DNA from: Candidatus Altimarinota bacterium
GTDB taxonomy: Bacteria > Patescibacteriota > Gracilibacteria > UBA4473
Length of the DNA: 64,000 nt
Direction of reading: 5' to 3'
NCBI GenBank assembly: GCA_023143095.1
Contig: JAGLIF010000006.1
Coordinates: 92,263-156,262 of the forward strand
Position numbers and translations under genes: made by a program. Under the pieces are notes generated by a model, which saw nothing but the letters and a program-made list of their open reading frames with translations, was not told the DNA's origin and ran no database searches. Numbering within the stretch: the first letter of the stretch is position 1; every line of letters starts with the position of its first letter. Of this stretch, positions 19,040-27,946 are shown one piece after another.

Positions 19040-19615
19040 ATGAAACAAAAAATTTTATTGGCTTTGGTTGTCGCTATTTTGGGCTTGATAATGTATTTTA
19101 CAGAAGGTTATCTTAATCTTTCCGCCTCGCTTATTCAACCCAAGGGAGACCTTTTAACACTACAAACAACTCTGGGAGACATTACCATTAAGCTTTATCG
19201 AAAAAAAACACCAAAAACAACTGAAAATTTTTATCAACTCGCAAAAGTCGGAAAATATGATGAAACTATTTTTCATCGAGTAATTGAAAACTTTATGATT
19301 CAGGGAGGAGACTTTGAAAACTTCAATGGAACTGGCGGCGAAAGCTTTGAGGGGGAATATTTTGAGGATGAATTTGCCGAGGGCGTTTCACATGTACGAG
19401 GAGCTATTTCTATGGCTAATCGAGGTCCAAATACAAACGGTTCACAATTTTTCATTGTACATAAAGACGCTCCTTTTTTAGATGGTCGTCATACAGTTTT
19501 TGGTCACATTATAAAAGGAATGGACACTGTTGACAAAATAGCAACACAAAAAACAAATATGTTAGATGCTCCCCTTGAAACAGTAAAAATTCTCAAAGTT
19601 ATTCTTAATAATTAG
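19040..19615 (+). CDS. cyclophilin-type peptidyl-prolyl isomerase, membrane-anchored
   Basis: Peptidyl-prolyl cis-trans isomerase of 191 residues. The frame is open from 18941, overlapping recJ, but ATG at 19040 gives a proper N-terminus: MKQKILLALVVAILGLIMYF is a signal anchor. The cyclophilin core has FHRVIENFMIQGGD with the catalytic Arg, MANRGPNTNGSQFFIV, and FLDGRHTVFGHI, where the drug-contact Trp is His as in many bacterial forms. It probably acts outside the membrane on exported proteins. Weak coupling to recJ is possible. Confidence 0.9.
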   Translation: MKQKILLALVVAILGLIMYFTEGYLNLSASLIQPKGDLLTLQTTLGDITIKLYRKKTPKTTENFYQLAKVGKYDETIFHRVIENFMIQGGDFENFNGTGGESFEGEYFEDEFAEGVSHVRGAISMANRGPNTNGSQFFIVHKDAPFLDGRHTVFGHIIKGMDTVDKIATQKTNMLDAPLETVKILKVILNN

Positions 19616-19791
19616 TTTTTCTTATTTGATTTAATCAAACAAAACTCGTTTTAAACTCTTTATTTTTCACCTTTCTATTAACATTTTGATGATTTTTTTT
19701 GAATCTCTGCTCTTCAAGAATGTTTTTTTGCTATATCCATACCCTTTCGATATACTTCTATTGTTTGATAATTTCTTTAATTCCTAAAAAA

Positions 19792-20241
19792 ATGAAACTG
19801 CCCTTCTTTCACAAAAAAAACGAAAGTATTGTTCGCAGACTATTGACTGCCAAAGCCGTTGGGCTTTTCTTTGGCTTAATCTGTTTTTTTTCAATTCCCA
19901 TATTCTGGCCAAATGAAACATTAATGTTTCGATTTGGAATATTGATTTGGTACACTGTTCTGGGACTAATAATTGGTATTTCTGGCGTTCTTAGTCATCA
20001 CCCTTATCTCAAATTCAAATTTCCAATCGGTTTTAGGGGTTTCTTTTTTGGAGCTTTACTAAGCTTCGTCTTCGTCCTTTTAGGATACGAAAAGCTTGAA
20101 GAGTTGATGTTTACTACACAAAATTTTTCTGACTGGGGACTCTTTTCTCCTTTCTGGTTTGTACTAGAAGGTCTTCTTTTAGGAACAATTATAGATATCA
20201 TCGCCACAAAGGTAGGGGGAGAGGGAAAACAAATTTTGTAA
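19792..20241 (+). CDS. uncharacterised membrane protein
   Basis: 149 residues from ATG at 19792; the frame is open upstream to 19699, but the added segment is low-complexity and the later Met gives a sensible positive start (MKLPFFHKK). Four hydrophobic spans are visible near residues 24-42, 52-70, 84-102 and 122-142. No motif is recognised. It is followed 68 bases later by the FecR-like gene on the same strand, with a copy of the dispersed motif between. Confidence 0.65.
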   Translation: MKLPFFHKKNESIVRRLLTAKAVGLFFGLICFFSIPIFWPNETLMFRFGILIWYTVLGLIIGISGVLSHHPYLKFKFPIGFRGFFFGALLSFVFVLLGYEKLEELMFTTQNFSDWGLFSPFWFVLEGLLLGTIIDIIATKVGGEGKQIL

Positions 20242-20271
20242 CAAAACAGTCTTTTTCTCGTTTACAAGACA

Positions 20272-20287
20272 TAAGCACTAATAAATA
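20272..20287 (+). repeat. dispersed motif copy
   Basis: TAAGCACTAATAAATA, a shortened copy of the dispersed motif lacking the GAAA block, lies between the membrane protein and the FecR-like gene. Confidence 0.4.
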
Positions 20288-20309
20288 TTTAAAGAATTTG
20301 ATTTAGACC

Positions 20310-21653
20310 ATGAGTTTTGAAGATTTAGAAGCCAAACTTAAGAAGTTCTTTCTCTCTACGGAAAAAACTTCAAAAGACTCTATCAAACAAGATATTCGAC
20401 AAAAAACACTGGAAGTTTTTCGCCGACAGAGGTCTTTTCGTATTCAAAAAACATGGAATGTTTGGCATAAAAAACTTTCTCTTTCTTTTTCTCTTCTTTT
20501 GATGGTAAGTGTTCTAGTATCTTTAAATTACCCTTTTTCAAATAATGAAATTATCGCTGGAAAAATCAAAACTCTGATAGGTCCTGTCGAAATTATAAGA
20601 GGAACAGAGAGTTTTTTAGTAAAAGATTCTTCTGAAATTTTGGTAGGAGATTTTATAAAAATTGGAAATAATGGAGAAGCAAAACTCGTCCTTCCAAATC
20701 AATTTATTTCCGTGGCAAAAAACCAAACACACTTTCGTGTAACTGATAAAAATGCCATCTTTTTAGAAAGAGGTATATTGGAAAATAATGTTTTTCGTGG
20801 TGCCGAAATTGCCACCAATAGAGGATTTATACTAAGTCCCAACGGAGCAATTTTCAATGTTTCTGTTTCAGAAACAGGAGAAACAAAAGTTTCTCCTCAA
20901 AAAAACTTAGTAAATGTTTTTGATCTAATGGATGGACAAATCTCCCTCGAAGAAGGGGATGAAATAATCTTACGAAGTGATACTCGCCTAACCCAAAAAG
21001 AACTTCCTTCTGATTTGAGGCTTTCCAACTCACAACTTGCTTCTATTTACGCAAAACTTGTTATTGCTCGAACAAAACTTCTCACAGGAGTGGAGAGACT
21101 TCTTTTCTCTAACGAGGAGACCGCTCGAAAGGATTTTTCTTCTGCTGAAAAAACATTTCTCTCTATTGCTCAAGTTCTCAAAACCTCACGAGAACTAGAA
21201 ATCTCTCGACGAAAAAATTTGAACAATCTCAATATCAATGAAATTCTTCCAAAAATAGCCAAAAAAACAAACGATGAAAAATTGCTTACTGAAATAAAAG
21301 CACTTGAAACACTCTTTACTATTCTTAAGCAGAATCGAGGAAGTATCGCCTTCGCTCCTCAATCATCTGGCGTAGAAAGTTTTGATCGATATGTCACATT
21401 AAAAAATCTTTTCTCCATTGGAACAGAAGAACAACAAATAATGAGAGATGTTTTACTTCAGAAATATGTAATTAATTTTTTAAGAAAAGTTCAAAACGAA
21501 GAACTAAGAATTGATCAAGTTTCAATACTCAATGCTGAAATAGAAAAAATGCCTAAAAACGAAGTCTCCCGAGAATTTTTAGAACAGGTGCGTAAACTTT
21601 TTGCTCCAGACCTAGCTGAATTCTTAACAGAAAAAATCGAATACGCTTTTTAA
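20310..21653 (+). CDS. membrane-anchored FecR-like protein
   Basis: 447 residues. A basic N-terminal cytoplasmic segment (about 1-50) precedes one membrane span (LSLSFSLLLMVSVLVSL). The outer part starts with a FecR-type beta domain (about 75-225), seen in GKIKTLIGPVEIIRG and VGDFIKIGNNGEAKLVLPN. The rest is helical and charged. FecR domains act in anti-sigma signalling or as extracellular binding modules, but no sigma factor of the ECF type is adjacent. Convergent with ftsE, stops 5 bases apart. Confidence 0.65.
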   Translation: MSFEDLEAKLKKFFLSTEKTSKDSIKQDIRQKTLEVFRRQRSFRIQKTWNVWHKKLSLSFSLLLMVSVLVSLNYPFSNNEIIAGKIKTLIGPVEIIRGTESFLVKDSSEILVGDFIKIGNNGEAKLVLPNQFISVAKNQTHFRVTDKNAIFLERGILENNVFRGAEIATNRGFILSPNGAIFNVSVSETGETKVSPQKNLVNVFDLMDGQISLEEGDEIILRSDTRLTQKELPSDLRLSNSQLASIYAKLVIARTKLLTGVERLLFSNEETARKDFSSAEKTFLSIAQVLKTSRELEISRRKNLNNLNINEILPKIAKKTNDEKLLTEIKALETLFTILKQNRGSIAFAPQSSGVESFDRYVTLKNLFSIGTEEQQIMRDVLLQKYVINFLRKVQNEELRIDQVSILNAEIEKMPKNEVSREFLEQVRKLFAPDLAEFLTEKIEYAF

Positions 21654-21658
21654 TTTTA

Positions 21659-22351
21659 TTACAAAAGCCCCTTAAAAGCTTCTTCAACAGTACAAGCCTT
21701 TTTATCTAGATCAATCACTCCATTTTTTAGACGAATCACTCTTGGTGTAAGTTTTTCAATCAAAATTGGATCATGCGTAGCAAAAAGAATCGTAAGATTT
21801 TTTTCTTCATGTAATTGCTGAAAAATTGTCGCAATCTCTAATGAATTTTTAGGATCTAAGTTTCCTGTTGCCTCATCTGCAATAAGTATTTTAGGATCAT
21901 GTACCAATGCACGAGCAATTGAAACTCTTTGTCGCTCTCCACCCGAAAGCTCACGAGGAAACGCCCCTTGCTTTTGAGTAAGACCTACTAATTTTAAAAG
22001 TTCTAAAACCTTTTCAGTTATTTTTTTCTCTCCGCAAACCTCTAGAGCAAACGCAACATTCTCAAAAATTGTTTTTTGCGACAAAAGACGAAAATCCTGA
22101 AAAATAATACCAATTTGTCGACGATAATTTTGTATACTTGAAAAACTGAGATCTCCAATAGAAAACTGATCAAGCAAAATCGTCCCAAGAGTTGGTCGTT
22201 GTTCTGAAATAAGCAACTTAAAAATGGAGCTCTTTCCTGCCCCCGACGCACCAACAATAGCCACTAACTCACCAGAAACAATCTCGAAGTTTAAGTTTTT
22301 TAAAACTTCTTGCCCAGCCAAAGACAACGAAACATTTCTAAATTTCAACAT
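21659..22351 (-). CDS. ftsE: cell-division ABC ATPase FtsE
   Basis: 230-residue ABC ATPase with Walker A GASGAGKSS (33-41), the Q-loop stretch IGIIFQDFRLL typical of FtsE, signature LSGGERQRVSIARAL, Walker B ILIADEATGNLDP and the switch His in ATHD. FtsE with FtsX transmits the divisome signal to cell-wall hydrolases. No ftsX lies on either side: downstream is a convergent FecR-like gene and upstream a divergent gene. A lipoprotein-exporter or MacB-type ATPase is the alternative, though QDFRLL favours FtsE. Confidence 0.82.
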   Translation of the reverse strand: MLKFRNVSLSLAGQEVLKNLNFEIVSGELVAIVGASGAGKSSIFKLLISEQRPTLGTILLDQFSIGDLSFSSIQNYRRQIGIIFQDFRLLSQKTIFENVAFALEVCGEKKITEKVLELLKLVGLTQKQGAFPRELSGGERQRVSIARALVHDPKILIADEATGNLDPKNSLEIATIFQQLHEEKNLTILFATHDPILIEKLTPRVIRLKNGVIDLDKKACTVEEAFKGLL

Positions 22352-22459
22352 TCATTTTTATTATAGGTAAATAATAAAAATCAGGAAATCAGAAAAGAGT
22401 TACAAAAACTGTTCTTTGTTTTTTTGAGTTTTTGTTTTGTTTGCTTAATAATGCCACCG

Positions 22460-23611
22460 ATGAAAAATCTTCTTTATGCTTTTGGTTTTTTTCTGTTTAG
22501 TGCACTTGCCCCTACTCAACATCTTAATGCACAACAAATTCCTACAATAGACTTCTTTTATGGAGAAGAATGCACTCACTGTCATGATGAAATCGATTGG
22601 TTTCCTGAACTTAAAAAAATGTACCCAGACCTGAAAATCAATAAATTTGAAATCTGGCACAATTCAGAAAATCTAAATTTAGTAAAAAACCAACTCAAAA
22701 AATTTAACCAGAAATTTTCTGGTGTTCCAACTAGTATTGTTGCTGGAGAAATTATAGTTGGATTCGACCCCGAAAAAATCCTAGAAATTTTTGAAATCAA
22801 GTACGGTGCGCCACATAAAGACAAAGAAGCAGAAACTGCCACGAAAAAAGCTATTCAGAAGGAGTCTGGATGGAAAAAATTTCTTAATCTTTCATGGCCT
22901 GCTATGAGTTTTGTTTTAGGAATTTTAGACGGATTCAACCCTTGTGCCATGTGGTCACTTTTGATATTGATTGGTTTTCTCCTTTCCATCGACAAAAAAC
23001 AAAAACGATGGCTCATTGGAATAGTCTTTATCTCTAGTTCTGGAATTCTTTATTTTGGAGCTTTACTTACATATCTCTTTGGTTTTTCCGAAATTTCACA
23101 AATTATTACAGGGGAATTAATGCTCTGGATTTTTCGAATCGTTGGCATTTTTGCAATAATTACTGGAAGCCTCGCTCTAAAGAATTGTATAAAAAAAGAG
23201 GTCAAATGCGATATTCGTGATAAAGAAAGTAAAAAAGAATTTTCTCAACGACTTACTGATATTTTAGATCAAGAAAAAACACACTTAATTCTTATTGGTA
23301 TCATCGGACTTGCCTTTTCGGTAAATGCTATTGAGCTTTTGTGTAGTTTTGCTATTCCAACAGCATTTACTGCAACTCTTGTTTCTTCTGGTATTTCTTT
23401 TTGGAAACAACTCATTGCTATTTCTATTTACGATCTTGCTTACATGTTAGATGATATTATTGTCTTTCTTGTGGCTATGTGGACATTGAATCTAAATATC
23501 TTTTCGGCTCGTGCCGTTCAGATTTCACATTTTATCGGTGGCGGAATTTTACTTTTACTTGGTTTCATCTTAACAATAAATCCTGGCTTTCTTTCTATTC
23601 TTTCAAGTTAA
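22460..23611 (+). CDS. thioredoxin-like - DsbD/CcdA fusion protein
   Basis: 383 residues from ATG at 22460; Mets at 22424 and 22451 are possible but precede the natural signal peptide (MKNLLYAFGFFLFSALA). An exported thioredoxin/glutaredoxin-like domain carries CTHC (38-41). After a linker, the transmembrane DsbD/CcdA-like domain has Cys in GFNPCAMW and NAIELLCSFAIP, the paired cysteines that pass electrons through the membrane. The protein probably moves reducing power from the cytoplasm to the cell surface. The order (reductase domain N-terminal) is opposite to DsbD's C-terminal thioredoxin. Confidence 0.85.
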   Translation: MKNLLYAFGFFLFSALAPTQHLNAQQIPTIDFFYGEECTHCHDEIDWFPELKKMYPDLKINKFEIWHNSENLNLVKNQLKKFNQKFSGVPTSIVAGEIIVGFDPEKILEIFEIKYGAPHKDKEAETATKKAIQKESGWKKFLNLSWPAMSFVLGILDGFNPCAMWSLLILIGFLLSIDKKQKRWLIGIVFISSSGILYFGALLTYLFGFSEISQIITGELMLWIFRIVGIFAIITGSLALKNCIKKEVKCDIRDKESKKEFSQRLTDILDQEKTHLILIGIIGLAFSVNAIELLCSFAIPTAFTATLVSSGISFWKQLIAISIYDLAYMLDDIIVFLVAMWTLNLNIFSARAVQISHFIGGGILLLLGFILTINPGFLSILSS

Positions 23612-23612
23612 A

Positions 23613-24251
23613 ATGAAAATTATAGTACCCATTCAACCAAACAGTTTCAATAGTTTTGCAAGACTGTTGCAAAAAGTCGGAAACCGTGCTGATTTAGTGG
23701 AAATATGGCTCGATAAAATAAACAATCTTGATGATTTTTTAAAAAAATTTAAACAATTCAAACAACAAAAAAAATCCCAAATCTCCTTTTTAGCTGTTTG
23801 TAAAACCCCAGAAGAAAAAGGCTCTTTTTCTGGCTCAGAAGAAAAAAAAATCAAAATACTTCAATCTTTTTTGGCTTCAGGTGGAGACTTCGTTGATTTA
23901 GATATTCAACGAAACAAAAAGGGGAATATCCAACAAATTGCCACTTCTTCACTACTACTCTCTTTTCATGATTTCGAAAAAAGTCCTAACAACCTGTCTC
24001 TTCTTTTTGATAAAATGAGCACCTTTTCTCCAGCAATCTATAAGATTGCCGTAACTCCCTCCTCTCAAGAAGATCTACATTCTTTTTTAAAAATAGCAAA
24101 AAAGCTTTCCACAAAAAACAAGATTATTTTTACAACAATGGGCCCTTTGGGAGAAAAAGGTCGAACACTTCTAAGCGCATTTTCTTGGGGAGACTTTTTT
24201 GCCCTAGACGATTCTTCCAAAACCGCCAACGGACAAAAAATACTTAAGTAA
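23613..24251 (+). CDS. aroD: type I 3-dehydroquinate dehydratase
   Basis: Dehydrates 3-dehydroquinate through a Lys Schiff base. 212 residues match type I AroD: ADLVEIWLDKI (substrate Glu), DFVDLDIQ, the catalytic His119 in LLLSFHDFEKSP, Lys144 in IYKIAVTP, then TTMGPLGEKGR and a terminal TANGQ. The gene starts one base after the DsbD-like stop. No other shikimate-pathway gene lies in the window. An intragenic TTGCAA palindrome sits at codons 15-21. Confidence 0.82.
   Translation: MKIIVPIQPNSFNSFARLLQKVGNRADLVEIWLDKINNLDDFLKKFKQFKQQKKSQISFLAVCKTPEEKGSFSGSEEKKIKILQSFLASGGDFVDLDIQRNKKGNIQQIATSSLLLSFHDFEKSPNNLSLLFDKMSTFSPAIYKIAVTPSSQEDLHSFLKIAKKLSTKNKIIFTTMGPLGEKGRTLLSAFSWGDFFALDDSSKTANGQKILK
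23655..23675. repeat. intragenic TTGCAA palindrome (aroD)
   Basis: Arms TTTTGCAAGA and TGTTGCAAAA around a central C, one mismatch in ten pairs, inside aroD. Confidence 0.5.
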
Positions 24252-24272
24252 CAAAAAAACAAAGATTTTGAT

Positions 24273-24297
24273 AAAAGTTTTGTCGAATAAATTTTTT
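24273..24297 (+). repeat. 25-base dispersed repeat, copy 1
   Basis: An intergenic block with core GTTTTGTCGAATAAATTT that recurs as an exact reverse complement at 37427-37451. Here it lies between aroD and holB. Confidence 0.5.
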
Positions 24298-24392
24298 TTA
24301 ATAGTCTTATATCAAAAAAACTTTGAGATAAAAATTAATCTATTGTTTTATCATTTTTGTTTTTTTAACAATCTATAGATTCATCTATTCCT

Positions 24393-25121
24393 ATGCTTCC
24401 TCAAAAAATTGAAAAATGGATCTCAAATGAATTTTTTCCACAAAGAGTTTTGCTCTCTGGAAAAAAAGGTCTTGTAGATACTGCAATTAAAATTGCCGCC
24501 CAGCTTCAAAAAACAACTGTGGAAAAAATTCACTCTGGCATTGCTACTGACACATTCCTTTTTAAAGATGATGGAACGAGTGTTAAAATCGGAAATAAGG
24601 ATCACCCAGAAAAAAATTCTGTTCGAGGTATTATTAAATGGATTTCTCAAAAGCCAGTTTCACTACATAGAATTATTATTCTTGAAAACTTTGAGAGAAT
24701 GAGTCGAGATGCTCCTCATGCCATATTGAAAATTCTAGAAGAACCCCCCTCTCAAGCTATTTTTATTTTTACAACACAAAATCATCATCAAATGCTAGAA
24801 ACGATTCTTTCCCGAATGACAGTCCTTCGAATTGGTCATGATTTTGAAGATTTTGAGATTGCTGAAGATGTAAAAAGCTTTTTTCAAAGCAAAAATCTTA
24901 TCTGGAAATTCAAAAAAATTAAACAATTAGACAAAGAAAGTAAAAAAGAAAAAGATAAATCTATTATTTTGAATTTTATGAATGATTTACTTATTCATGC
25001 CAGATTTTTTGAACAATATCAAAAACACCTAGAAATATTGTTCGAAACCCAAAAAGCTCTCATGGGAAATGTAAACACCAAGTTAATTCTTGAATGTCTA
25101 GCTCTAAAATTAACCAAATAA
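24393..25121 (+). CDS. holB: DNA polymerase III delta'-like subunit
   Basis: 242-residue clamp-loader-type protein. The recognisable block is DAPHAILKILEEPPSQAIFIFTT, followed by MLETILSRMTVLRIG, the conserved helix and SRC-like sensor region of delta'. The N-terminal P-loop is degenerate (SGKKGLVDTA), as usual for the non-hydrolysing delta' subunit. It is shorter than E. coli HolB (334) and lacks most of the C-terminal collar. The next gene is ricT, an adjacency also seen in Bacillus (holB-yaaT), which supports the call. Confidence 0.85.
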   Translation: MLPQKIEKWISNEFFPQRVLLSGKKGLVDTAIKIAAQLQKTTVEKIHSGIATDTFLFKDDGTSVKIGNKDHPEKNSVRGIIKWISQKPVSLHRIIILENFERMSRDAPHAILKILEEPPSQAIFIFTTQNHHQMLETILSRMTVLRIGHDFEDFEIAEDVKSFFQSKNLIWKFKKIKQLDKESKKEKDKSIILNFMNDLLIHARFFEQYQKHLEILFETQKALMGNVNTKLILECLALKLTK

Positions 25122-25141
25122 AGGGCTTTGTTTGTTATTTT

Positions 25142-25170
25142 CATGTATTTTTATATATTAAAAATACATG
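25142..25170. promoter_or_regulatory. 29-bp inverted repeat over the ricT start
   Basis: Exact 12-base arms (CATGTATTTTTA and its complement) around five bases. The repeat covers the -10 box TATATT (25154-25159), and its last three bases are the ricT ATG. It could be a protein operator or an mRNA hairpin sequestering the start. Confidence 0.55.
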
Positions 25171-26049
25171 AAAATTTTAAAAGTAATCGATATTTTAAGA
25201 AATAAAGAAATTCGTCTAAAAGTCGAAGATGATGCTACTTTTGCTTATCGAGAAAAAATTCTCATAAAATCCTCAAAAGAAAGCTGTGTTGCTGAAGTTT
25301 TTGATATGCCACGAAAAATCCCTGGTATTAAATATGATGAAAATTTTTTCTTTGTACGAAAGCTAAAACCAGAGGAGCTCACTGAATTTGAGACCCTACA
25401 AGAAGGCACTTCTAAACGAATAAAAAAAGCACAAGAGTTAGCAGATAAACTAGAGCTTTCTATGAGATTTTTTTCCTCACAAGTTGGTTGGCACAATCGC
25501 ATGACCTCTTTTTTCTTCGTTGCAAAAAATCCGGTTGATTTTCGTGAACTTCTAAAACTTCTAGTAAAAACTTTTTCTGGAAGAATTCATCTCGAAAGAG
25601 TCTCTGAACGGGATCGAACCCGTATTATTGGAGGTGTTGGATCTTGTGGCAGAAGTGAAAGCTGTTGTCAATTTACACGATTCAACAATCAAAAAGTTTC
25701 TCTCAATGCTGTTCGAGACCAAGGAATCATGATCAATAACAATGAAAAAATCTTTGGACTACACGGAAAAATAAAAACCTGCATGCTTTATGAAATAGAC
25801 GGATACCGAGAAAATAGAAAATACCTTCCTCATATGAAACAACTCGTCACAATTGGAAAACTTCCTGGTCGAGTCGTTGGACTTGATATGCTTAATAAAA
25901 AAGTAAAAGTTTTACTAGAAAACGAAACAATTGAAGTTTTTGATGTAAAAGATGTTCAATATGAAAACAAAAAAGACGCTCCAGAAGAACCATTGCTTAA
26001 TTTTGAAAAATATGAAATCTCTCCAGACGGTATAGATATCGATTCTTAA
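25168..26049 (+). CDS. ricT: PSP1/RicT family protein
   Basis: 293 residues containing the PSP1 C-terminal domain. The key block is RDRTRIIGGVGSCGRSESCCQF, whose cysteines, with one in IKTCMLYE, are the conserved Fe-S/metal ligands of RicT (YaaT). In Bacillus, RicT with RicA and RicF affects RNase Y-dependent mRNA maturation and phosphorelay. Here RNase J is encoded at 30 kb, while RicA and RicF are not in the window. It follows holB as in Firmicutes but has its own -10 box inside a perfect inverted repeat at the start codon. Confidence 0.9.
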   Translation: MKILKVIDILRNKEIRLKVEDDATFAYREKILIKSSKESCVAEVFDMPRKIPGIKYDENFFFVRKLKPEELTEFETLQEGTSKRIKKAQELADKLELSMRFFSSQVGWHNRMTSFFFVAKNPVDFRELLKLLVKTFSGRIHLERVSERDRTRIIGGVGSCGRSESCCQFTRFNNQKVSLNAVRDQGIMINNNEKIFGLHGKIKTCMLYEIDGYRENRKYLPHMKQLVTIGKLPGRVVGLDMLNKKVKVLLENETIEVFDVKDVQYENKKDAPEEPLLNFEKYEISPDGIDIDS

Positions 26050-26064
26050 GAAAATACTGATAAA
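26047..26064 (+). repeat. dispersed motif copy at the ricT stop
   Basis: TAAGAAAATACTGATAAA begins at the ricT stop codon and overlaps the -35 region of the purB promoter. Confidence 0.55.
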
Positions 26065-26082
26065 GACCTTTCTTTTTATACT
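26054..26082 (+). promoter_or_regulatory. probable purB promoter
   Basis: -10 TATACT (26077-26082) lies ten bases before the purB ATG. The -35 position is occupied by ATACTG of the dispersed motif. The message would have almost no leader. Confidence 0.4.
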
Positions 26083-26092
26083 AAATATCCCA

Positions 26093-27436
26093 ATGCAAAA
26101 TTTCCCAATTTCTCCTTTAGATGGACGCTATAGCCAAAAAGTATCTGAAATATCTCCGCTTTTTTCAGAATTTGGTCTTATGTACGCCAGAACAAAAGTA
26201 GAAATACTATGGCTCTTGTTTCTTTCCGAAAAAGGCATTGCCCCACAAATAGATGAAATGCTAAAAATTGGTCTTTTGACTGTTATAGAAAACTTTTCGG
26301 AAGAAGAATTTCAAAAAATTAAGAAGATTGAGACAACAACCAACCATGATGTAAAAGCCGTCGAATATTTTATACGAGAACTTGTACCAGAAAATCTTTG
26401 GTCTTGGATTCATTTTGCTTGTACCTCTGAAGACATAAACAATACCGCTTACGGATTAATTTTAAAAGATGGCATTAAAGTCGTTAAACAAATCTTTCAA
26501 AAAGAAGTACTAAATAATCTAAAAGAAAAATCAATAGAATGGAAATCTGTTTCTATGCTTTGTCGAACACATGGACAAAATGCCACCCCATCCACTATGG
26601 GAAAAGAATTCTCTATTTTTTGGTACCGAGCAAAAGAAATTACAATGGTATTGCAAAAACTTCAAATAACCGCAAAAATAAACGGTGCAACTGGAACTTT
26701 TTCCGCCCACGCTATAGCCTTTCCTAACGAAGACTGGATTTCTCTAGGACAAGAATTTATCGAAAAAAAATTAGAACTTGATTGGATTCCTCTTACCTCA
26801 CAAATTGAACCACACGACCAACAAGCTGCTATTCTCAACGAGTTTTCTAGACTCTCCTCTGTACTCATTGATCTCTGCCGAGATGTTTGGGGATACATTT
26901 CTCTCGGTTATTTTGAACAAAAAACAGTAAAAGGAGAGATTGGCTCCTCAACTATGCCCCACAAAGTAAATCCTATTGACTTTGAAAATGCAGAAGGCAA
27001 TTTCAAATTAACAAGAGGAATTGCTCGAACTTTGAGTGACGAACTACCTATTTCAAGATGGCAAAGAGACCTCACTGATTCAACTCTCCAGCGAAATCTG
27101 GGTCTTGTTTTTGGACATTTTTTATTAGGCATTCGCTCCCTAAACAAGGGACTTGGCAAGCTTAAACTGAACCAAAATGCTATTGCAACAGCGTTGCAAA
27201 ACGCCCCAGAAGTCCTTACAGAAGCCATTCAGACTGTTTTAAGAGCACATGGACAAGCAGATGCTTACGAACAACTAAAAGATTTTTCTCGTGGACAACC
27301 AATGAGCACGGAAAAAATAAAAGCCTTTATTAAACAAACAACACTTCCCAAGGAAGTAAAAAATCGATTATCTCATCTTTCGCCAGAAACCTATTGTGGA
27401 CTTTCTGAAGCACTGGTAACAAAATTCGTAAAATAA
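26093..27436 (+). CDS. purB: adenylosuccinate lyase
   Basis: Cleaves SAICAR and adenylosuccinate in purine synthesis. 447 residues of the E. coli PurB type, opening with SPLDGRYS. The fumarase/lyase signature GSSTMPHKVNPIDFENAEGN is near residue 283 (with the catalytic flexible loop Ser), and TNHDVKAVE supplies another active-site segment. It leads a purB-folK-folE cluster (gaps of 3 and -4 bases) that mixes purine and pterin steps. In AMP synthesis it needs PurA, not in the window. Confidence 0.96.
   Translation: MQNFPISPLDGRYSQKVSEISPLFSEFGLMYARTKVEILWLLFLSEKGIAPQIDEMLKIGLLTVIENFSEEEFQKIKKIETTTNHDVKAVEYFIRELVPENLWSWIHFACTSEDINNTAYGLILKDGIKVVKQIFQKEVLNNLKEKSIEWKSVSMLCRTHGQNATPSTMGKEFSIFWYRAKEITMVLQKLQITAKINGATGTFSAHAIAFPNEDWISLGQEFIEKKLELDWIPLTSQIEPHDQQAAILNEFSRLSSVLIDLCRDVWGYISLGYFEQKTVKGEIGSSTMPHKVNPIDFENAEGNFKLTRGIARTLSDELPISRWQRDLTDSTLQRNLGLVFGHFLLGIRSLNKGLGKLKLNQNAIATALQNAPEVLTEAIQTVLRAHGQADAYEQLKDFSRGQPMSTEKIKAFIKQTTLPKEVKNRLSHLSPETYCGLSEALVTKFVK
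27183..27199. repeat. intragenic TTGCAA palindrome (purB)
   Basis: TTGCAACA-G-CGTTGCAA, one mismatch in eight pairs, inside purB near residues 364-369. Confidence 0.4.
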
Positions 27437-27439
27437 AAA

Positions 27440-27946
27440 ATGATTTTTATTGCACTGGGATCTTCAATTGGAAACTCCGAGAATATTTTTGCTTCTACAG
27501 AAAAACATTTAAAACAAGAGGGTATTACAATTTTACAAAAATCAAAAATTTTTAAAAACCCTCCACTAGGAAATATCGCTAAAAACGAATTTAGCAACGC
27601 CGTCTGGGAAATTAAAATCAACCAAGAAAAGGAAAAAAGAGTCTCTCTTCAGGCTGAAACTCTTCTCTCCATACTAAAGAACTGTGAAATAGCACATGGT
27701 CGTGATATAAAGAATAAAAAATGGAGTGATCGCCCCCTTGATCTCGACATATTAATGTTTAACGACCTAATCCTAAAAACAAAATCGCTAACAATCCCCC
27801 ACAAAGAAATCCCCAATAGAATTTTTGTCCTAAAACCTTGGAGTGAATTGGTCGACCAAGACTTTAATATTCCAAAACAAGGAAGCTTGCAAAAATTGCT
27901 AAAAGGAATAAAAAGTAACCACAAAAATTTATCTTTAAAAAAATGA
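27440..27946 (+). CDS. folK: hydroxymethyldihydropterin pyrophosphokinase
   Basis: Transfers pyrophosphate from ATP to 6-hydroxymethyl-dihydropterin. 168 residues: N-terminal IALGSSIGNSENIF, substrate and Mg2+ site RDIKNKKWSDRPLDLDILMFND (matching the family R-P-x-D-x-D motif), then IPHKEIPNRIFVLKPW. It ends in TGA overlapping the folE ATG (ATGA), showing both coupling and that TGA is a true stop here. Partner enzymes FolB and FolP are not visible in this window. Confidence 0.92.
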   Translation: MIFIALGSSIGNSENIFASTEKHLKQEGITILQKSKIFKNPPLGNIAKNEFSNAVWEIKINQEKEKRVSLQAETLLSILKNCEIAHGRDIKNKKWSDRPLDLDILMFNDLILKTKSLTIPHKEIPNRIFVLKPWSELVDQDFNIPKQGSLQKLLKGIKSNHKNLSLKK

